From NCBI GenBank assembly GCA_020064725.1, contig JAGTWJ010000017.1, positions 2,480,001 to 2,544,000 on the forward strand: a stretch of DNA of 64,000 nt, given 5' to 3'. The notes under the pieces are model-generated. The model was not told where the DNA came from, did not search any database, and was given only the letters and a program-made list of their open reading frames with translations. The DNA comes from Drechslerella dactyloides. Its lineage: Eukaryota > Ascomycota > Orbiliomycetes > Orbiliales > Orbiliaceae. A program made the translations under genes and the position numbers. Positions 45,981 through 58,300 of the stretch are shown piece after piece; positions within the stretch are counted from its first letter, which is position 1, and each line of letters begins with the position of its first letter.

Positions 45981-47603
45981 TCACGATGTATCCTTCGGCA
46001 CCCGCCACACTTTCAACGCACCGTCAAACCCGCCACTCACCAATATCTCCTCCTCCTCCTCCTCCTCGTCGGTAACGATACTCCCAGCAACAAGACAACG
46101 GACCTTCCGCCCCTCGTGCGCTGTAAGTTCAGCCTTAACCTCCCCGCTCTTTATCTCGACACCCTTCACAACCCCGTCGTCGCCGTTAACCCAGATTCCA
46201 CTGGCCGGTGCATCCCCCCGCCAGGCTACGACGCCGGTTGAAAACGGTGCTAGGGAAACGGGCACGGTGATGGCGCTGTCGACGGTGTGGGTTTGCAGAT
46301 TGTAGAGGAGGAGTTTCGGGGAGGGGAGGGAGGAGGTTAGCAGCGCTATTACGTGTGGGTGGGATGGGTGTCGTGTTAGGCTTGTGGGGGTGTAGGTGAG
46401 CCAGGTTGTTAGTGTTGCTGTCAGCGGTGCCTTTGTCTGGAGTCTGAATCTGTGCCTGTGCTGCTGCGTGGCAGCACTACCAGTGGTACTAGTAGAAGAA
46501 GAAGAAGGAGGAGGAGGGGTGGTGAAGATGTGCAGGTATGTCGAGTCGCGGAGTGTGGCGATGAGTAGCGGTGAAGGTGAGGGATTATCGACGGCAAAGT
46601 CCTTTGAAAAGAGGACGTCTTCGACGGTCGTCTCGAAAGGGAGGGAGTGGAGGTATTCCAGCCGCGGCGGGCCGGTTGTTGAAATATGCAGTTTATGAAT
46701 CGAGAACGTCTTGTCGTAGCTTGCCGCCGCGAGATACCGTACCTCACCGCCTTCCCCACTTTCTTCTGTAGATGGGGGAGTGGGGAGGGGATCGGACAGG
46801 GCGAGTTTTACGACGAATTTGGCGTGGCCCTGCCATCGCTGTTGTACGGCGCCGGTGAGGGAAGAGACGGCGATGTCGCCGGCCATGCTGCTTGTTAGCA
46901 GCCATTTGTGCGAGATTACGAGGACGGATAGGATTGGACCGGAGTGGAGTGAGGGGAAGGCGTGGAGGAGGGGGTACGGTGTTCGGGCGGAGTAGATTCG
47001 CAGGTACTTGTCCGCGGACGTTGCGATGATGGCGGGGTGAGGTGCGTCTTCGCCGGCTAGGAGGAGTGGGGAGAGGGTGATGGAGAGGATGTTGGACGTC
47101 GTCGAGGCTGTCGTCAGGGTTGTCTGTTCGCTCGGGTCTGTCGTATACATTAGTCTCGGTAATATATTCATTCAACATATGAAATTCATATGAATATTCA
47201 ATTTAATATATGAAATTCAGTAGCTAAAATACGGCATGTGTTGTCCCTGTTGCACTTTTACACGTGGACGACGGGGATGTCTGTTGAAAGTAGTAGGATG
47301 AACGTACAAGGGACGGCAAAGGCGACGGCGGCGGCGTCGACGTGCAGCTTCTCGAAGCGGACGGCGAGGTCGTAGAGTTTTTTCTCCTGCAGGATTTTCT
47401 CGATGGTGAGGTCTGTTGGGGCTGTCGTGATGCTGTCCGGCGTGAGGTTTGTCTCGCGGGTGAACGCCGCGAATGTCTTTACATAGTACTATCGTTAGTG
47501 GGGTGTATATGTGTGTGTAGATGTGTAGAGAAGGTACCTCGTGGTAGTTGTTCGCGAGGAGGAAGCGGGCGACGAGCACGTCTGGCGAGTCCCCGGCCGG
47601 CAT
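45981..47603 (-). CDS. LisH and WD40-repeat protein, 463 aa
   Basis: Three exons (47603-47538, 47476-47308, 47137-45981) give 463 residues. The N-terminus (DSPDVLVARFLLANNYHE, then TFAAFTRETNL) is a LisH dimerisation motif split by the first intron, whose acceptor is AAG rather than the usual CAG or TAG. The rest reads as WD40-type blades: ISHKWLLTSSMAGDIAVSSL, VVKLALSDP, VRYLAAASYDKTFSIHKL, and a last canonical blade HEGRKVRCLVAGSIV, ILVSGGFDGALKVW. A Glu run comes from a (CTC)n tract. WD40 proteins act as scaffolds; the specific complex is not evident. An ATG-started 396-aa ORF (47171) lacking LisH is an alternative, but the LisH exons fit too well to ignore. Confidence 0.8.
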
Positions 47604-48348
47604 CTTGTCTATATTCTACAGTGATGATGTTGATGTTGATTGTAGCTTGATGGGGGGCAGGTAAGACGAATGTGGAAATACAACATTATTCAGGATATTC
47701 CAGCAGATCTGTGCATGTGCAGCAGATCAGTCTGGAATATCGTGGAATTATGGAGAATTGCAGTCATAATTGATCCCGCCTGTTCCGCCAGTATATAAAG
47801 GCCGTCCTCCCTCCACCATCCCGGAAAGCACCATCCTCCTTCCATCTTCCACCATCCTCCTGTATCGTCCAACATCTTCTTACACCCTTTCGTGAATGTC
47901 CTATAAATCACACATCCTCCCTCATCCCCTGCTCCATCTTATCGTACTATCCTCTCTTGCTGCCTCGTCTGCTTCATACTGCTTGCAAGCCAGGGTGGTG
48001 GTGTACTTCCTCTCTTCGCGGTCTTCCTCATCTCCAAGCCTGGTTCCTTAGGAACATGTCCTGCGGTAGGCCAGCTCGAACAGAGCTCGTACCAGCCCAA
48101 GGCTCAATCCTGCCCGCAGCCAGATACAGGTACCTCACCATCCCCGCCATTCTCTCTAAAGCGTAACCTCAGCCCGTATATAGAGCTAACCTCATTAGCC
48201 GCTAGACATATTCTCCAGCGACAAGTGCTTCCGCGGACTCTGGACTTCTCTTCTCTCCTCACACTACGGGGTGGGCGTAAGCGGGGCCCAGGAGACACTG
48301 AGAGGGTCTCGTTCGACTTCCCATGCAACTACAAATAACGAACCCGTT

Positions 48349-48809
48349 GATGCGGTGTCGAATGTTGTCAGACAAAAGAGTTCCTTCAACTCGTTTATGA
48401 CCGCGACGAGGGGATTGACACGTTCGTATCAAGGCTAAGCGACCTGCAGTCAATGTTGAACACGCATAGAATTGTCACAGATGACGAACCCGCAAGCGCC
48501 CAGGACGCGGCGGCATCAGCGGGAGTGGCATTGGGGGCGGGGGTTGAGCGTTTAGATAAAATGATAGCGACATTAATATATTTCGGCAACAAGATTGCGG
48601 CATCATTGCCTGCAGGCTTCCAAACGACTATCGACGCATATTATGGTACAAATACCAAATTAACATGCAGTAACGCAATTGTCAACATTATCAGGGCAGC
48701 TGAAACACCAATAAAGGCTGAATTCCCACATCGACCAAGCAGACCCCAAGCCTTCCGGTCGATTTCATCTACATCCGCGAACAAACCGCCTAACCAGAAT
48801 AACATATAA
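48349..48809 (+). pseudogene. Copia-type gag fragment (UBN2-like)
   Basis: An open frame of about 150 codons reads KEFLQLVYDRDEGIDTF, VSRLSDLQSMLNTHRI, then ERLDKMIATLIYFGNKIAAS, LPAGFQTTIDAYYG. This has the order of Ty1/Copia gag domains (long helix, VxxFxxRLxxL, a hydrophobic LLxxLPxxF..f segment, then a segment before the zinc knuckle). An Ala/Gly-rich insertion splits the domain. No CCHC knuckle follows in frame. The upstream frame is closed by TGA, so it is a fragment. Confidence 0.6.
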
Positions 48810-50685
48810 CGAAAGGACATATATTCTATATACATCTGAAACGGAGAGTGACGGGATTGAGTTCATCTTGGAAGGTGAACTGCACGAGAAGCCACCATTT
48901 GGCTATGAACCACAGTTGCCAACGACTTGCCCGGGTCGACTCCCCAGACCAGAGCAAGAAGACTTCGCGAAAAAAGTCCTGCAACTAGACGCAACTTTGG
49001 AAAAGATCATTCAGGATTGCACCGCGCTGAGGATCGCGATCCGTTTCGGACAAGCTTCCGGACGGGCTTCGACGGGAACCGCTCAGGACACGGATACGGC
49101 TCAAAATACGGAAACTGCTCAAGACGCGGATATATATAGGAAATGAAAGAGGCTCAGCCCATAGGCCACTACACCGGCGTTGGGTGCCTGATTTGGGTTA
49201 TCGTTCCAGACATACAAGCGCTGGATGGAATTCATGTTCACTGCCAGAATCGTAAGAAATGCGACGCTGAAGGGCGACGCTGCACGGTGAGTGCACCTGT
49301 GACTGTTCATCGTTTTATGACGTCGATGAAATCTAACTGATAGTGCGAGTACAGCGATTTAGTCGCTTCATATCGCGACGTCGAAGATCGCGGTCGTCAA
49401 AGTCTTCCCAGACGCCGCAGTTGCATCCGCCGCCGACGTCACACTACTGGCAGCTACAGTCCTCTTTGTAATGTTGTTTGGAGGCTTGCCGGCCATCCGT
49501 TGATGGAAGTCGCAGGAACGGAAACAACGCGGTCGTCATGGTACACAATTCACAACGGCGTGCCGATTGCTCAGCCAGCTCGATATTTATATATATGAAA
49601 GACAGTCACCGGCCTATTGAATGCTGATCGAGAATTCAATCGAGGGACGAAATCCAACGCCTGACCTTAGCCATGGTTGTATACGATATCTGGAGTTGCC
49701 AATCGCAATGCTGCTCGGTCACAACTCAAACTGATCTGGATCTTCCTGGGGCCATCAACTATAAAATCGCGCAGAACTATCGGAAAGATACTGGACTGTC
49801 TACTAGAATCTTCGCAGCTATGTCTTACTGCATCTGACTCTAAGTCCTGAGGCATGATTCGAAGCACATGAAGTATTTGAGGACAAGCACGACAGCGTCC
49901 TCGCAGCCGCTCTTGCCAATTATAGGGTGATGTCAGTCGAAGAAGTATCGTGTCGCCATGGCTGCGACAGAATATCAAAACCGAAGCTGTGGAGTACACC
50001 CACCACGTACTGTTGGTGGAGAACCAGCTGTCCATAGAAGAACAGATGTCTACCAAACTTTGCTCGGACTCTTAAGCACATATTCTACGAACATGATAAC
50101 TGGAAGACGATTCTCAGGGCAGCCATCAGCTTTTTAGACGCCAACGACATACCAAAACACGCCAAATTGCTGCGGGATAAGATGGGGGTCGTCAAAACTT
50201 CAATAAAGACAACGATACAGATGAAGACGATTTTGAAGGCTCTTAACGAAAGAGTAATGGCGGTGATCACAGATTATAGCGAGAATAGCGGTTACTTCTG
50301 CCCACTGAATCTTCCACGACACGTTTATTTCACACGCGTAGTCAGCCCAAGGCTATTTCGCACGCTAATTGCACGAGGACTACCTAGCCGACTCAATGTA
50401 CGTGCAGCAACCCGCTCGTGCATGACCGCTGAAGCCTGCCGGACCGTATACGTGCACGGTGGGCCGCACTGCCCGTTCACAATAATCATGTTTACGGAGG
50501 GTTCGCAACCTTTCAGAGAACGAGCAAGATCATAAGACGTTCTCGTGCTTATGGAGTTTCGACGCAGAGACGGACCAAACTGACGTCGTTGAAAGTCAGT
50601 TTGGGAAAGATGACGACCAGTCTTCGGCGAAGCTTAGCGCTTTGCGAAAGGGCCATGAGACGTATATGCTAGTCACCAGAAACAT

Positions 50686-51171
50686 ATGGAGGGTGGCGAT
50701 GGCCCTTCGAAAGTTGCTACTACGGTTCTGGCGATGGCTTGGACCAAGCATCGCTGTATCACCTTGATGAGATTCTCACAAGGCTATGGCCGGCGGTCTG
50801 GTTCACGGATCGCCAACTACAACAGCGCTATGATGAACATACCAGACCCTGTCGACTTTGATCAACTAAGCTTATGGGTTGAGATACAAGTTTCGGGCCC
50901 CCGAGGATCGGGGCTAAGCATATTTAAACGTGTCTTAGATGATACTGGGTCAGATATATTGGCCTTGTATGTCTCTGATATGATGACACTCAGCCGACAT
51001 CTCATGCGCAGAAAAGGAATTAGAGCGAGTGATAGAATACTGCAAAGCCTTCGACATGAACATCTGGCTTTTACGGAGCTTTTCTGCAGCTCTGAGATGA
51101 ACGTCAGTTTCTCAGCCTCTCGCATGGAACAGTCCCCCCTAAGTCCGGATACGAATGGACATGGACAGTGA
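50686..51171 (+). pseudogene. Retropepsin-like fragment with DTGSD motif
   Basis: A 161-codon open frame contains DPVDFDQLSLWVEIQVSG, then FKRVLDDTGSDILALYVSDM. The D-T-G-S within a hydrophobic-hydrophobic-D-T-G-S context is the active-site loop of retroviral-type aspartic proteases. Residues upstream and downstream look random, so only the core of a former ORF survives. The motif could also come from a domesticated fungal retropepsin gene. It lies about 2 kb downstream of the gag fragment on the same strand, which supports one retroelement. Confidence 0.45.
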
Positions 51172-52959
51172 GCACGTCAACGGATAACAGACTCGAGGCG
51201 GACATTGTTGCATGGGGCAATTCGTGCACGTTTATTCGCGTCGGCTATACGGTCATTCATGCGCTTGCCAATCATACAAGATCCTGGACAGTCCCTCCGT
51301 TAAATGTGAAGACGCGGAGACTACGCTAAAACATTTGTCAGTTTCATCCCAAGTTCCTGCGAGGACCAGCATATTGCATATCCAAAAGTCCCGAAATGAC
51401 GGATCTGCTGCCCATGATAAATTCTGCGACAATGAACACCTGATGGACACCTGGAAGTTCCAAAGGTGGTCATTGATGTCCTCCGGCTACGAGTTGCCAA
51501 ACTGCTAAGATATTGGCCAACGGACCTAGAAACCACCTGTACCGTCTGGGTTATCAGAAAGGTCCGACATTGGGTTCAAAACTCACTCTATCACGGTCCT
51601 GTATATGGACTATTTATTAAAATTGGATATACTATATGGCGTTAGATAGGTAGCTTGGTGTGTTCTCATCAGCGTCACGAAGCAGAGGTGGCCTATGTCT
51701 TATTTCCTTCGTCAGATATGATATATGAATGGGAGGCGTCTGGTATCCCGGGGATTTTTTTGGTTATGCATAGCTAGGGCGTTAGGCCACTGTTTATTTT
51801 TGTTCAATTACGCATTTTTATGATGTCGCGAGGTTGCTCCGTATACACAGGGGAATCCTTATGAGGGGAAAAATACATTACTGGATTTTATATATTGTAG
51901 AGATATATAATTAGGACATTTCTCTCTCTCCTGTAGATAGGACATCTTTTGAAACTACATCCTCCATTGCATTCCAGAGCCAAGTATTGTTCCATACGTA
52001 GTTGCGTATCGGCAACGTTATCAAAGCCTCGACGCGCAGTATTTGCTAGAGCAAGTCTGACTATTTCCAACACCGGAACGCCCAGCTGGCTAGGGGATGG
52101 CATTCGGCCTGTTTGAGAATACGGGTTCATGGGCCGTATAATCTAGTGTTCTGACTTCGGATAGTTTCATGGTCGTGTTTGCCCTTGGATCATCGCGGAT
52201 GTTCTGGAGGACGTTGGAGTGGGAATGTTCTTGCGACATGACCGGCACCTTTTGCGAGATGGCGTTTTACATTTACTATTTATGAAGCTGTGAAAAATTT
52301 ATTGCTGGAGATTGGAATATATATGTACCTCCCTCTATTTTATACAAACTAACTTTCAGTTTCATTTTGTATTGAATTATATATCGAGTAACTTATATAT
52401 CTTAGGCTAGTCGATCGTAACGATGGGGTTGATAGAGTGAATAAATTTGGCCGCGAGATGGAATGGACCACTACGCCCACCTCAATCTGAGACTGTAGCG
52501 ACGTCGCGGTGAGTAATGCGCCCTCTGTGAACACTCCTCGTACTCCCCTCCGTGAACGCCCCCCGTCCCTCCCTGCGACGGGCGGACAAGGGGCAGGAAG
52601 GTTTGGAGGGCGATGTCCACTTTGACTCTTCTTCGCACCAAAATAGGTCTCTGCCGCGGGTGTGGGATAGCAGGGACCAGAGTGTTGGCGAAGTGCCCGT
52701 TGTGACCAACTAGCGTTGTTCTTCACATGTATGCTTATTGTACCGTGGATAGTATATATTAAGTATATATAACACTGGTACTGGCGGTGGATGGAAAAAA
52801 AGTAATAGACTAATGATGGTGGAAACCGATGACACCCCTATGAAACCCCGGTGCGCAAGACGGTACGGAAAGCCCGTTCATTAAAAGGTCGTAATATATA
52901 CAGAGAAACGGAGAACGAAGGATCGTAACACATTAACTTTTTCTCTCAAGTTGTGTCGT

Positions 52960-53876
52960 TTACTCGTCGGGGACTAGGAAATGTTAGCGGGGTAATCAAA
53001 GACGGTATTTGGGTGACGTACTCTCGATCTCTCCGTTGTCGATCTGCTCCTGGATGTCCTTGGGGCTCTGGCCGTCAACCTTGCAGCCGACGCTGAACGC
53101 GGTGCCGAGGATCTCCTTGACGGTGCCCTTGAGCTCCTTGGCCAGCGACTTGTGGCGCATCTGCCGGGCGATCTCAATGATCTCGTCGAGCGGGATGGAC
53201 TTGGAGTGCTTGATGTTCTTCTCCTTCTTGCGGTCGCGGGGGGGTTCCTTGAGCGCGCGGATGACGAGCGACGAGGCGGTCGGCACGACGGAGACGGCGG
53301 CTTGACGGTTCTGGATCGTGAGCTTGCAGGTGACCTTCAAGCCCTTCCAGTCCTGGGTTGCCTTGGCGATATCTTCACCGACTTTCTTGGGCGAGAGACC
53401 CAGGGGACCGATCTTGGGGGCCAGCGCGGAGGAGGCACCGACTTCACCACCGGTGGCGCGGAGGTAGCTGTTACACATACGTTAGTATTCACCGCCCCAT
53501 ATATCCTTCGGGCAGCATTCAACCCTGCGTGTTTTTTCTCGAGATGGATGAGAGGGGAACTTACATGACCTTCACCTCATTGGGATCGAATTTTGGAGCT
53601 ATAGTTCATCCAATGCGACCACATGCAACTTGTCAGCATTCTGCCATCTTTACCAAAGCAGCAGCGGCCTGCCATCTCGCCTTGATACGGCCCCCGATGA
53701 CGCTCCAGACGCTCATTGACGGAAGTCACAGCCCAGAATGCCGAGTCTGCTTTACTTCCCGTCTTGTATATGATATAGTTTTCCACGAGCGAGCGATCTG
53801 GAGGTAGTCTTCAAGGAGGCCTGCATGGACGGCATTGAGACGACGGCGGGAGGAATGCATCGAAGGACGTACGCAT
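52960..53876 (-). CDS. RPL12: 60S ribosomal protein L12 (uL11)
   Basis: uL11 forms the base of the ribosomal P-stalk with rRNA and helps bind translation factors. Four exons (53876-53873, 53598-53565, 53467-53022, 52973-52960) give 165 residues, the usual length. Exon 1 is only four bases (ATGC) with donor GTACGT, then CT CCA AAA starts PPKFDPNEVKV. Family features: YLRATGGEVGASSALAPKIG, PLGLSPKKVGEDIAKATQDW, then VVPTASSLVIRALKEPPRDR, DEIIEIARQMRHKSLA and the C-terminus NGEIEIPDE. The last exon is 14 nt. Intron 1 of 274 nt is the longest seen in a ribosomal gene here. Confidence 0.95.
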
Positions 53877-54256
53877 GGCGAAGCTGGCAAAATTGCAATC
53901 TCAGGCGAAATTTTCAACGTGAAGATGAGAGAAAAGTTGGCGATGTGATGTCGTGGAGTGGATGCAGGAACGTTGAATCCAAGAAGCAGCAGCGAGTAAA
54001 AAACACAATCAAATTTTGGCGTTGCGGTTCATCACGTGATATCAAAATTTTGACAGTCCGCCGCCGCAGTTTTTTTGTGCGCGCAAACGAGCGAGATTAG
54101 GGCTCAGTCTGCGAGCCACAACACCGCCGAATTCTTCCCTGCCCGCTAGTCAGTCCTCACCGCATCGCAGAGCGAACGAAAAGACATCTACAGAACCTCC
54201 ATCACGACCCTTCATTCCCATCACGAAGTCACGGTCTTCACACACACATCTTCACA
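53877..54256. promoter_or_regulatory. Divergent ribosomal-protein promoter with Cbf1- and Tbf1-like sites
   Basis: These 380 bp separate the starts of RPL12 (minus) and RPL29 (plus). They contain the palindrome ATCACGTGAT (54031-54040), a Cbf1-type E-box, and TTAGGGCT (54097-54104), whose complement AGCCCTAA is the Tbf1 recognition sequence. Both factors control ribosomal-protein genes in non-Saccharomyces ascomycetes. AAATTTTGG and AAAATTTTGA elements flank the E-box on both sides (about 54011-54053). Confidence 0.65.
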
Positions 54257-54731
54257 ATGGCCAGTAAGTGACCTATCACCCCCCGCTCCAATCGTAACCG
54301 TTGAACCCGCATGCTGACCGTCACTCGCAGAGGTAAATTCTCCCACGAAGCCCGATGCTCACGACATCGAGATGAACAAAAATCGAATACACACGATCCA
54401 CCGTCCGTCCGCTTGATACACCGCGAAGCTAACACGATGCCGTAGTCGAAAAACTCGTCCCAACACAACCAGTCCCGCAAGGCCCACCGGAACGGCATCA
54501 AGAAGCCAAAGACGTTCCGGTACCCCTCGCTGAAGGGAACCGACCCCAAGTTCCGGAGAAACCACAAGCATGCTCTGCACGGCACCGCTAAGGCTCTGGT
54601 GCGTCTACAAACCCTCTCTCTGCATTCCTACATTCACTGTACGGAAGAGCAGACCCGGTAGGACTATCGATACTGACGCTGCTGTCGTGCTACAGAAGGA
54701 ATTCAGGGCGGGAGAACGGGAAAACGCATAG
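54257..54731 (+). CDS. RPL29: 60S ribosomal protein L29 (eL29)
   Basis: eL29 is a short basic protein of the large ribosomal subunit. The model has four exons: 54257-54263 (ATGGCCA), a two-base exon AG at 54331-54332, 54446-54598 and 54696-54731. They give 65 residues, the family length. The protein reads MAKSKNSSQHNQSRKAHRNG, IKKPKTFRYPSLKGTDPKF, RRNHKHALHGTAKALKEF. The AG exon is required: joining exon 1 directly to 54446 shifts the frame and destroys the invariant MAKSKN start, and AG is flanked by a canonical acceptor (CGCAG) and donor (GTAAAT). Confidence 0.93.
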
Positions 54732-55395
54732 ACGTGTCGTCTCTTGTTGCTCGTTCTGCCTTTCGTCCTGTAGTTCCTTGTTAATATACCATCGATTCTC
54801 TTCGATACGATTCTCATTCTTCGTATTCCGTGTTTGCTCGACGCACTGTTCTCAGCATACTTACGACAATGTTATGTCACTCGGGTGCGCACGGACTCGA
54901 CTCCGCTGCGTCTCCAAGCTACTGAAGCCATTCGACCATGTCTTCGGACTACTGCTGCCTACCTCCAGTACCTTATCTAGGCGTGAAGTCAATTGTTGAT
55001 ATGTTCGTGGGATGGAGATTCGAGAGTCCATTGATCGACCGCAGAAAAAGGCATTAGTGTGTACAGCTTCGAGCACTTTTAATAATGTTCAAATGCTCAA
55101 AGCTGAAGGATATAAATGGCTTTACAACCCATTTTTTTCGTGCCGATATTGAGATTGGTGTCCTCATTACCAAACACGTCTGGAATAAAACCCTTTGTTT
55201 CACGGGACGGACGTGCATGGAGAGGACGGTACATCATTTCACTTTTAAAATAGTTGAAGGAAAACGGACAAGGTCCAAAAATATAATATTCTTGAATTGA
55301 AAATAGTTCACTTTTCCCTAAAGCATTCTCCGTAACGCCTCTAGTCAAAGCCGTATACGACACCGCACCAATAACGCCATGAATAAAAGAGTATA
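54732..55395. other. Convergent intergenic region
   Basis: 3' flanks of RPL29 (plus) and the TFIIIC gene (minus). No gene is seen. Confidence 0.4.
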
Positions 55396-58300
55396 TTACA
55401 CAACCAGCACCCTCGCGACAACATCGCGACACATCTCCTGACTCCCAACGGCATGATACAGCGCCTGCATATTATACGCCGCCTCCCACTTCAAATCCCC
55501 GCTCTCAAACTTCTGCTCCTCCTCCGCCCGCGCCTCCTCGTCCCCGCCGGGATTCACCCACTCCTCGCTCATCTTCACCACCTTCTCATAGTACTCCGCC
55601 GCATAATGCTCCAGGCCAATCTGATGGTACGCCCTAGCCAGATTATACTCAGCCTCCTGCCGATCGAACCAGTCGGCGGATGCCCTCTTGATCTTGTAAT
55701 ACCGGTTCAGAAACACGAGGCCCTGCAGGATGTGGTACTGCCGGTTCTCAGACTGTCGCTGCATCGCACGGTGGAGGTACGCCAGCGCCATCTGGAATAG
55801 GATCATGGGATGGTTGTCCTGCACCGCGTACGCGCGGGAGAGGTAGTGCAGACTGGATGTGTAGCTGCGCCCGTCGAGCATGATTTGCGCGTAGAGGACC
55901 AGCGCGTTGATGCTCATTGTCTCCGGGACGAGTTCGTTGTCGTCGTCGTCGCGGAGAAGCTGCGCGGAGACCCCGCAAACGTTCTTGCCGAGGACGTGCT
56001 TGTCGAGCGCCTTCAGCTGGCGCATCAGGTACTTTTGGTTGTTCTGGACGCTGAAGAGCGTCGTGCCAGGGTATGTTTTCAGGGTGCCGCGGACAAAGGA
56101 GGCGGCGGTCGAGTAGAGGTGGTACGAGTCGTCGTAGAAGAGTAGTGTGGAGGTGAAGTATCTGAGAACCTCGGAGGTCTGGTCCGAGTCCTGTGCGAAG
56201 ATGGCGCATGCGAGGTGAATGAGGCAGATTAAGAAACGCGGGCGTTTGGTTCGGTCCGGGTCCTTTTTGTCATGGTAGAATATGTTGGCGTCTCGTGCCG
56301 CTTTGCAGACGTCGTACGCGATGACTTCGCCGCCTTCTTCGTGGAGTGTGAGGAGAATGGCGTAGTTTAGGATGATGTTTAGCCAGATGTCGAAGCCGAG
56401 GCCGCGGTATTGCGTGATGTCGGGCTGCGGCTGATCGTCGACTTGCTTGTCCTCGAGGTCCATTTGGTACTCAAGATTGGATTCTAGTCGGCGCTTCATC
56501 AGATTCATCTGGCTCTCGAGGTTGATCCGCTTGCCGCTCCGGCGCGCCGTCGTGTATCCGAGGAAGCCAGCATATTCAAATCTGCGTTCGCTGGGGTATA
56601 GCGCGCGGGAAGACCGAAAGTCGTCAAACATCTCTCCTGCGGTATCCAGCCATTGCAGTATCGCGTCCGTGTCTTGCTGTTCAACTTTCGGCCGAAGGAG
56701 TTCGAGTTTCTGGTAGTTTTGCAGGCAGAGCTCGGTTCGCTGTTTCTCAGCTTGATACCGTTCGCTGGCCGTGGGATTGTATTTCCTGCTCTTCGGCTTC
56801 TTCTTGCCATCTTTAGTGGTAACGAATAAGCTGGTGCCGGCGCTGGTGCCTTCGTGCGTAGCTTCGCTGTCGCCCTTTGCCCGCCGCTGCTCGCGGTTGC
56901 GCGCGCGAATGTCGATGACCTCGTTGACGACCTCCAGCGCGCGTTCGTTCATATCCAGCACTTCGTATATCTCAATCAGTAGAAGCCGAGATTCCAGGTC
57001 GTCCGCTTTGCATTCGACGACGCACTCCAGGCACCTCCGCGCGTTATCCCAGTTGCGGAGTACTTTGTAAGATTTACCCAGTCGCAACCAGAGGTCTACC
57101 GTTTGAAAAAAGTCGATTTCCGTCAGAGGAATCCACAGGTCGACTGCTTCCTCATGCTTATTGGCTTCGGCGCAGGTGTCACCGGCAGCGAGTAGGAGAT
57201 CGCCGATATTCATCACGTCCTCCTTCCTGAGGATTTCGAAGTGGCGCTACGAGTATGTTAGCATAGGTACTTGAGTATTGTGTCGGGGTTTCTCTCACCA
57301 TCCCCTCCTCAAAATGCCCGATCTTGACTCTAAACTGGCCTAATTTGAACCGCAGCTCTGGTGGCAGCTGGTACGACTCCTGACCCCTCCGAGCGCCATG
57401 CACGAACGCAGAGATCTGATTCCGTCGTTCATTGTTGTCGTCCCACTCGCAATCATTGCGGACCTCATCCCAGAAAGTTTCGGAGCCTCGAGCGAGCAAC
57501 AATCGACATAGAGTCTTGATTTGTCTGATACCATGGGACCACTTCCTTCCTAGGGCGCAAAGATCTCCTAACATATTAACATGCTTCCAATCAAGACCGC
57601 CCTCGCGACCTCGCAGGGAGTTCCAGTATCCTATGTGGGACTCGAAAGTTGTTATCGCCTCGTCCACCTTGCCCATCCCAATGAGACATTGTGTGAGCGA
57701 TTTGACAACGGTCGTGTCGTGGGGCAGGATCTTCTCTAGGAGTTTTCGGAAATCCATTGCCGCCCGGCCGTACTTTTGCAACTCTTGCAGCAGATTCCCT
57801 CGCTCGAAAATAGACGTCCAGTCTTTGGGATTGGCTTTGATAGCTTGGCTGTAGAGGTAGATAGCTTCTTCTTTGATCTTATCATCGTCCAGGCCTTCCT
57901 CTACATCGAGATCCAGAGTCATTCGCGCACAGGTAACCCAGAGCCCGTGTTCTCGGGGCCGAAGATGGGCAGCTGAAATCCACGAGAGCAGACACTTTCG
58001 CGGTTCGTTTACTGCCAAGAACACCTCACCCATGACCTTCCAGGCATAATACACCTGATTGTCGATCTGGATAACTCTCTGCACAAGTTTCAGTGTTTCT
58101 GGCCATTCTCCGGCTGCGTAATGTTGGTTCGCCTGGCCGAGGAGGATCTGAACTTCGGCTGAAGGGGTCATATCTTGAGCTGCGCGTCGACCTTTCCTAG
58201 CTTGTCCTTTTCGCGCAGCTTTGCCCAGTCGGCCAAGTCCAGATCCAGCATGCAGTGCCCTATGGAAGGAGTTGATTTCGTTCCCGAGTATTTCTCCGCC

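Larger units (their letters stand above)
47604..52740 (+). mobile_element. Decayed Copia-like retroelement block
   Basis: About 5 kb without an intact gene. The left edge has a TATA box (TATATAAAG, about 47792-47800) followed by some 90 nt of CT-rich sequence, an LTR-promoter-like layout. Next, all on the plus strand, come a gag-like fragment (48349-48809), broken pieces and a frame carrying a DTGS protease-like motif (50686-51171). I could not find the integrase HHCC, a YVDD reverse transcriptase box, or matching LTRs. The right edge is a guess based on where normal gene flank begins. Confidence 0.5.

Noticed and set aside
47171..47173. ATG at 47171 as the start of the WD40 gene
   Set aside because: Upstream LisH exons splice in frame to 47137, so the longer model explains more; kept only as an alternative.
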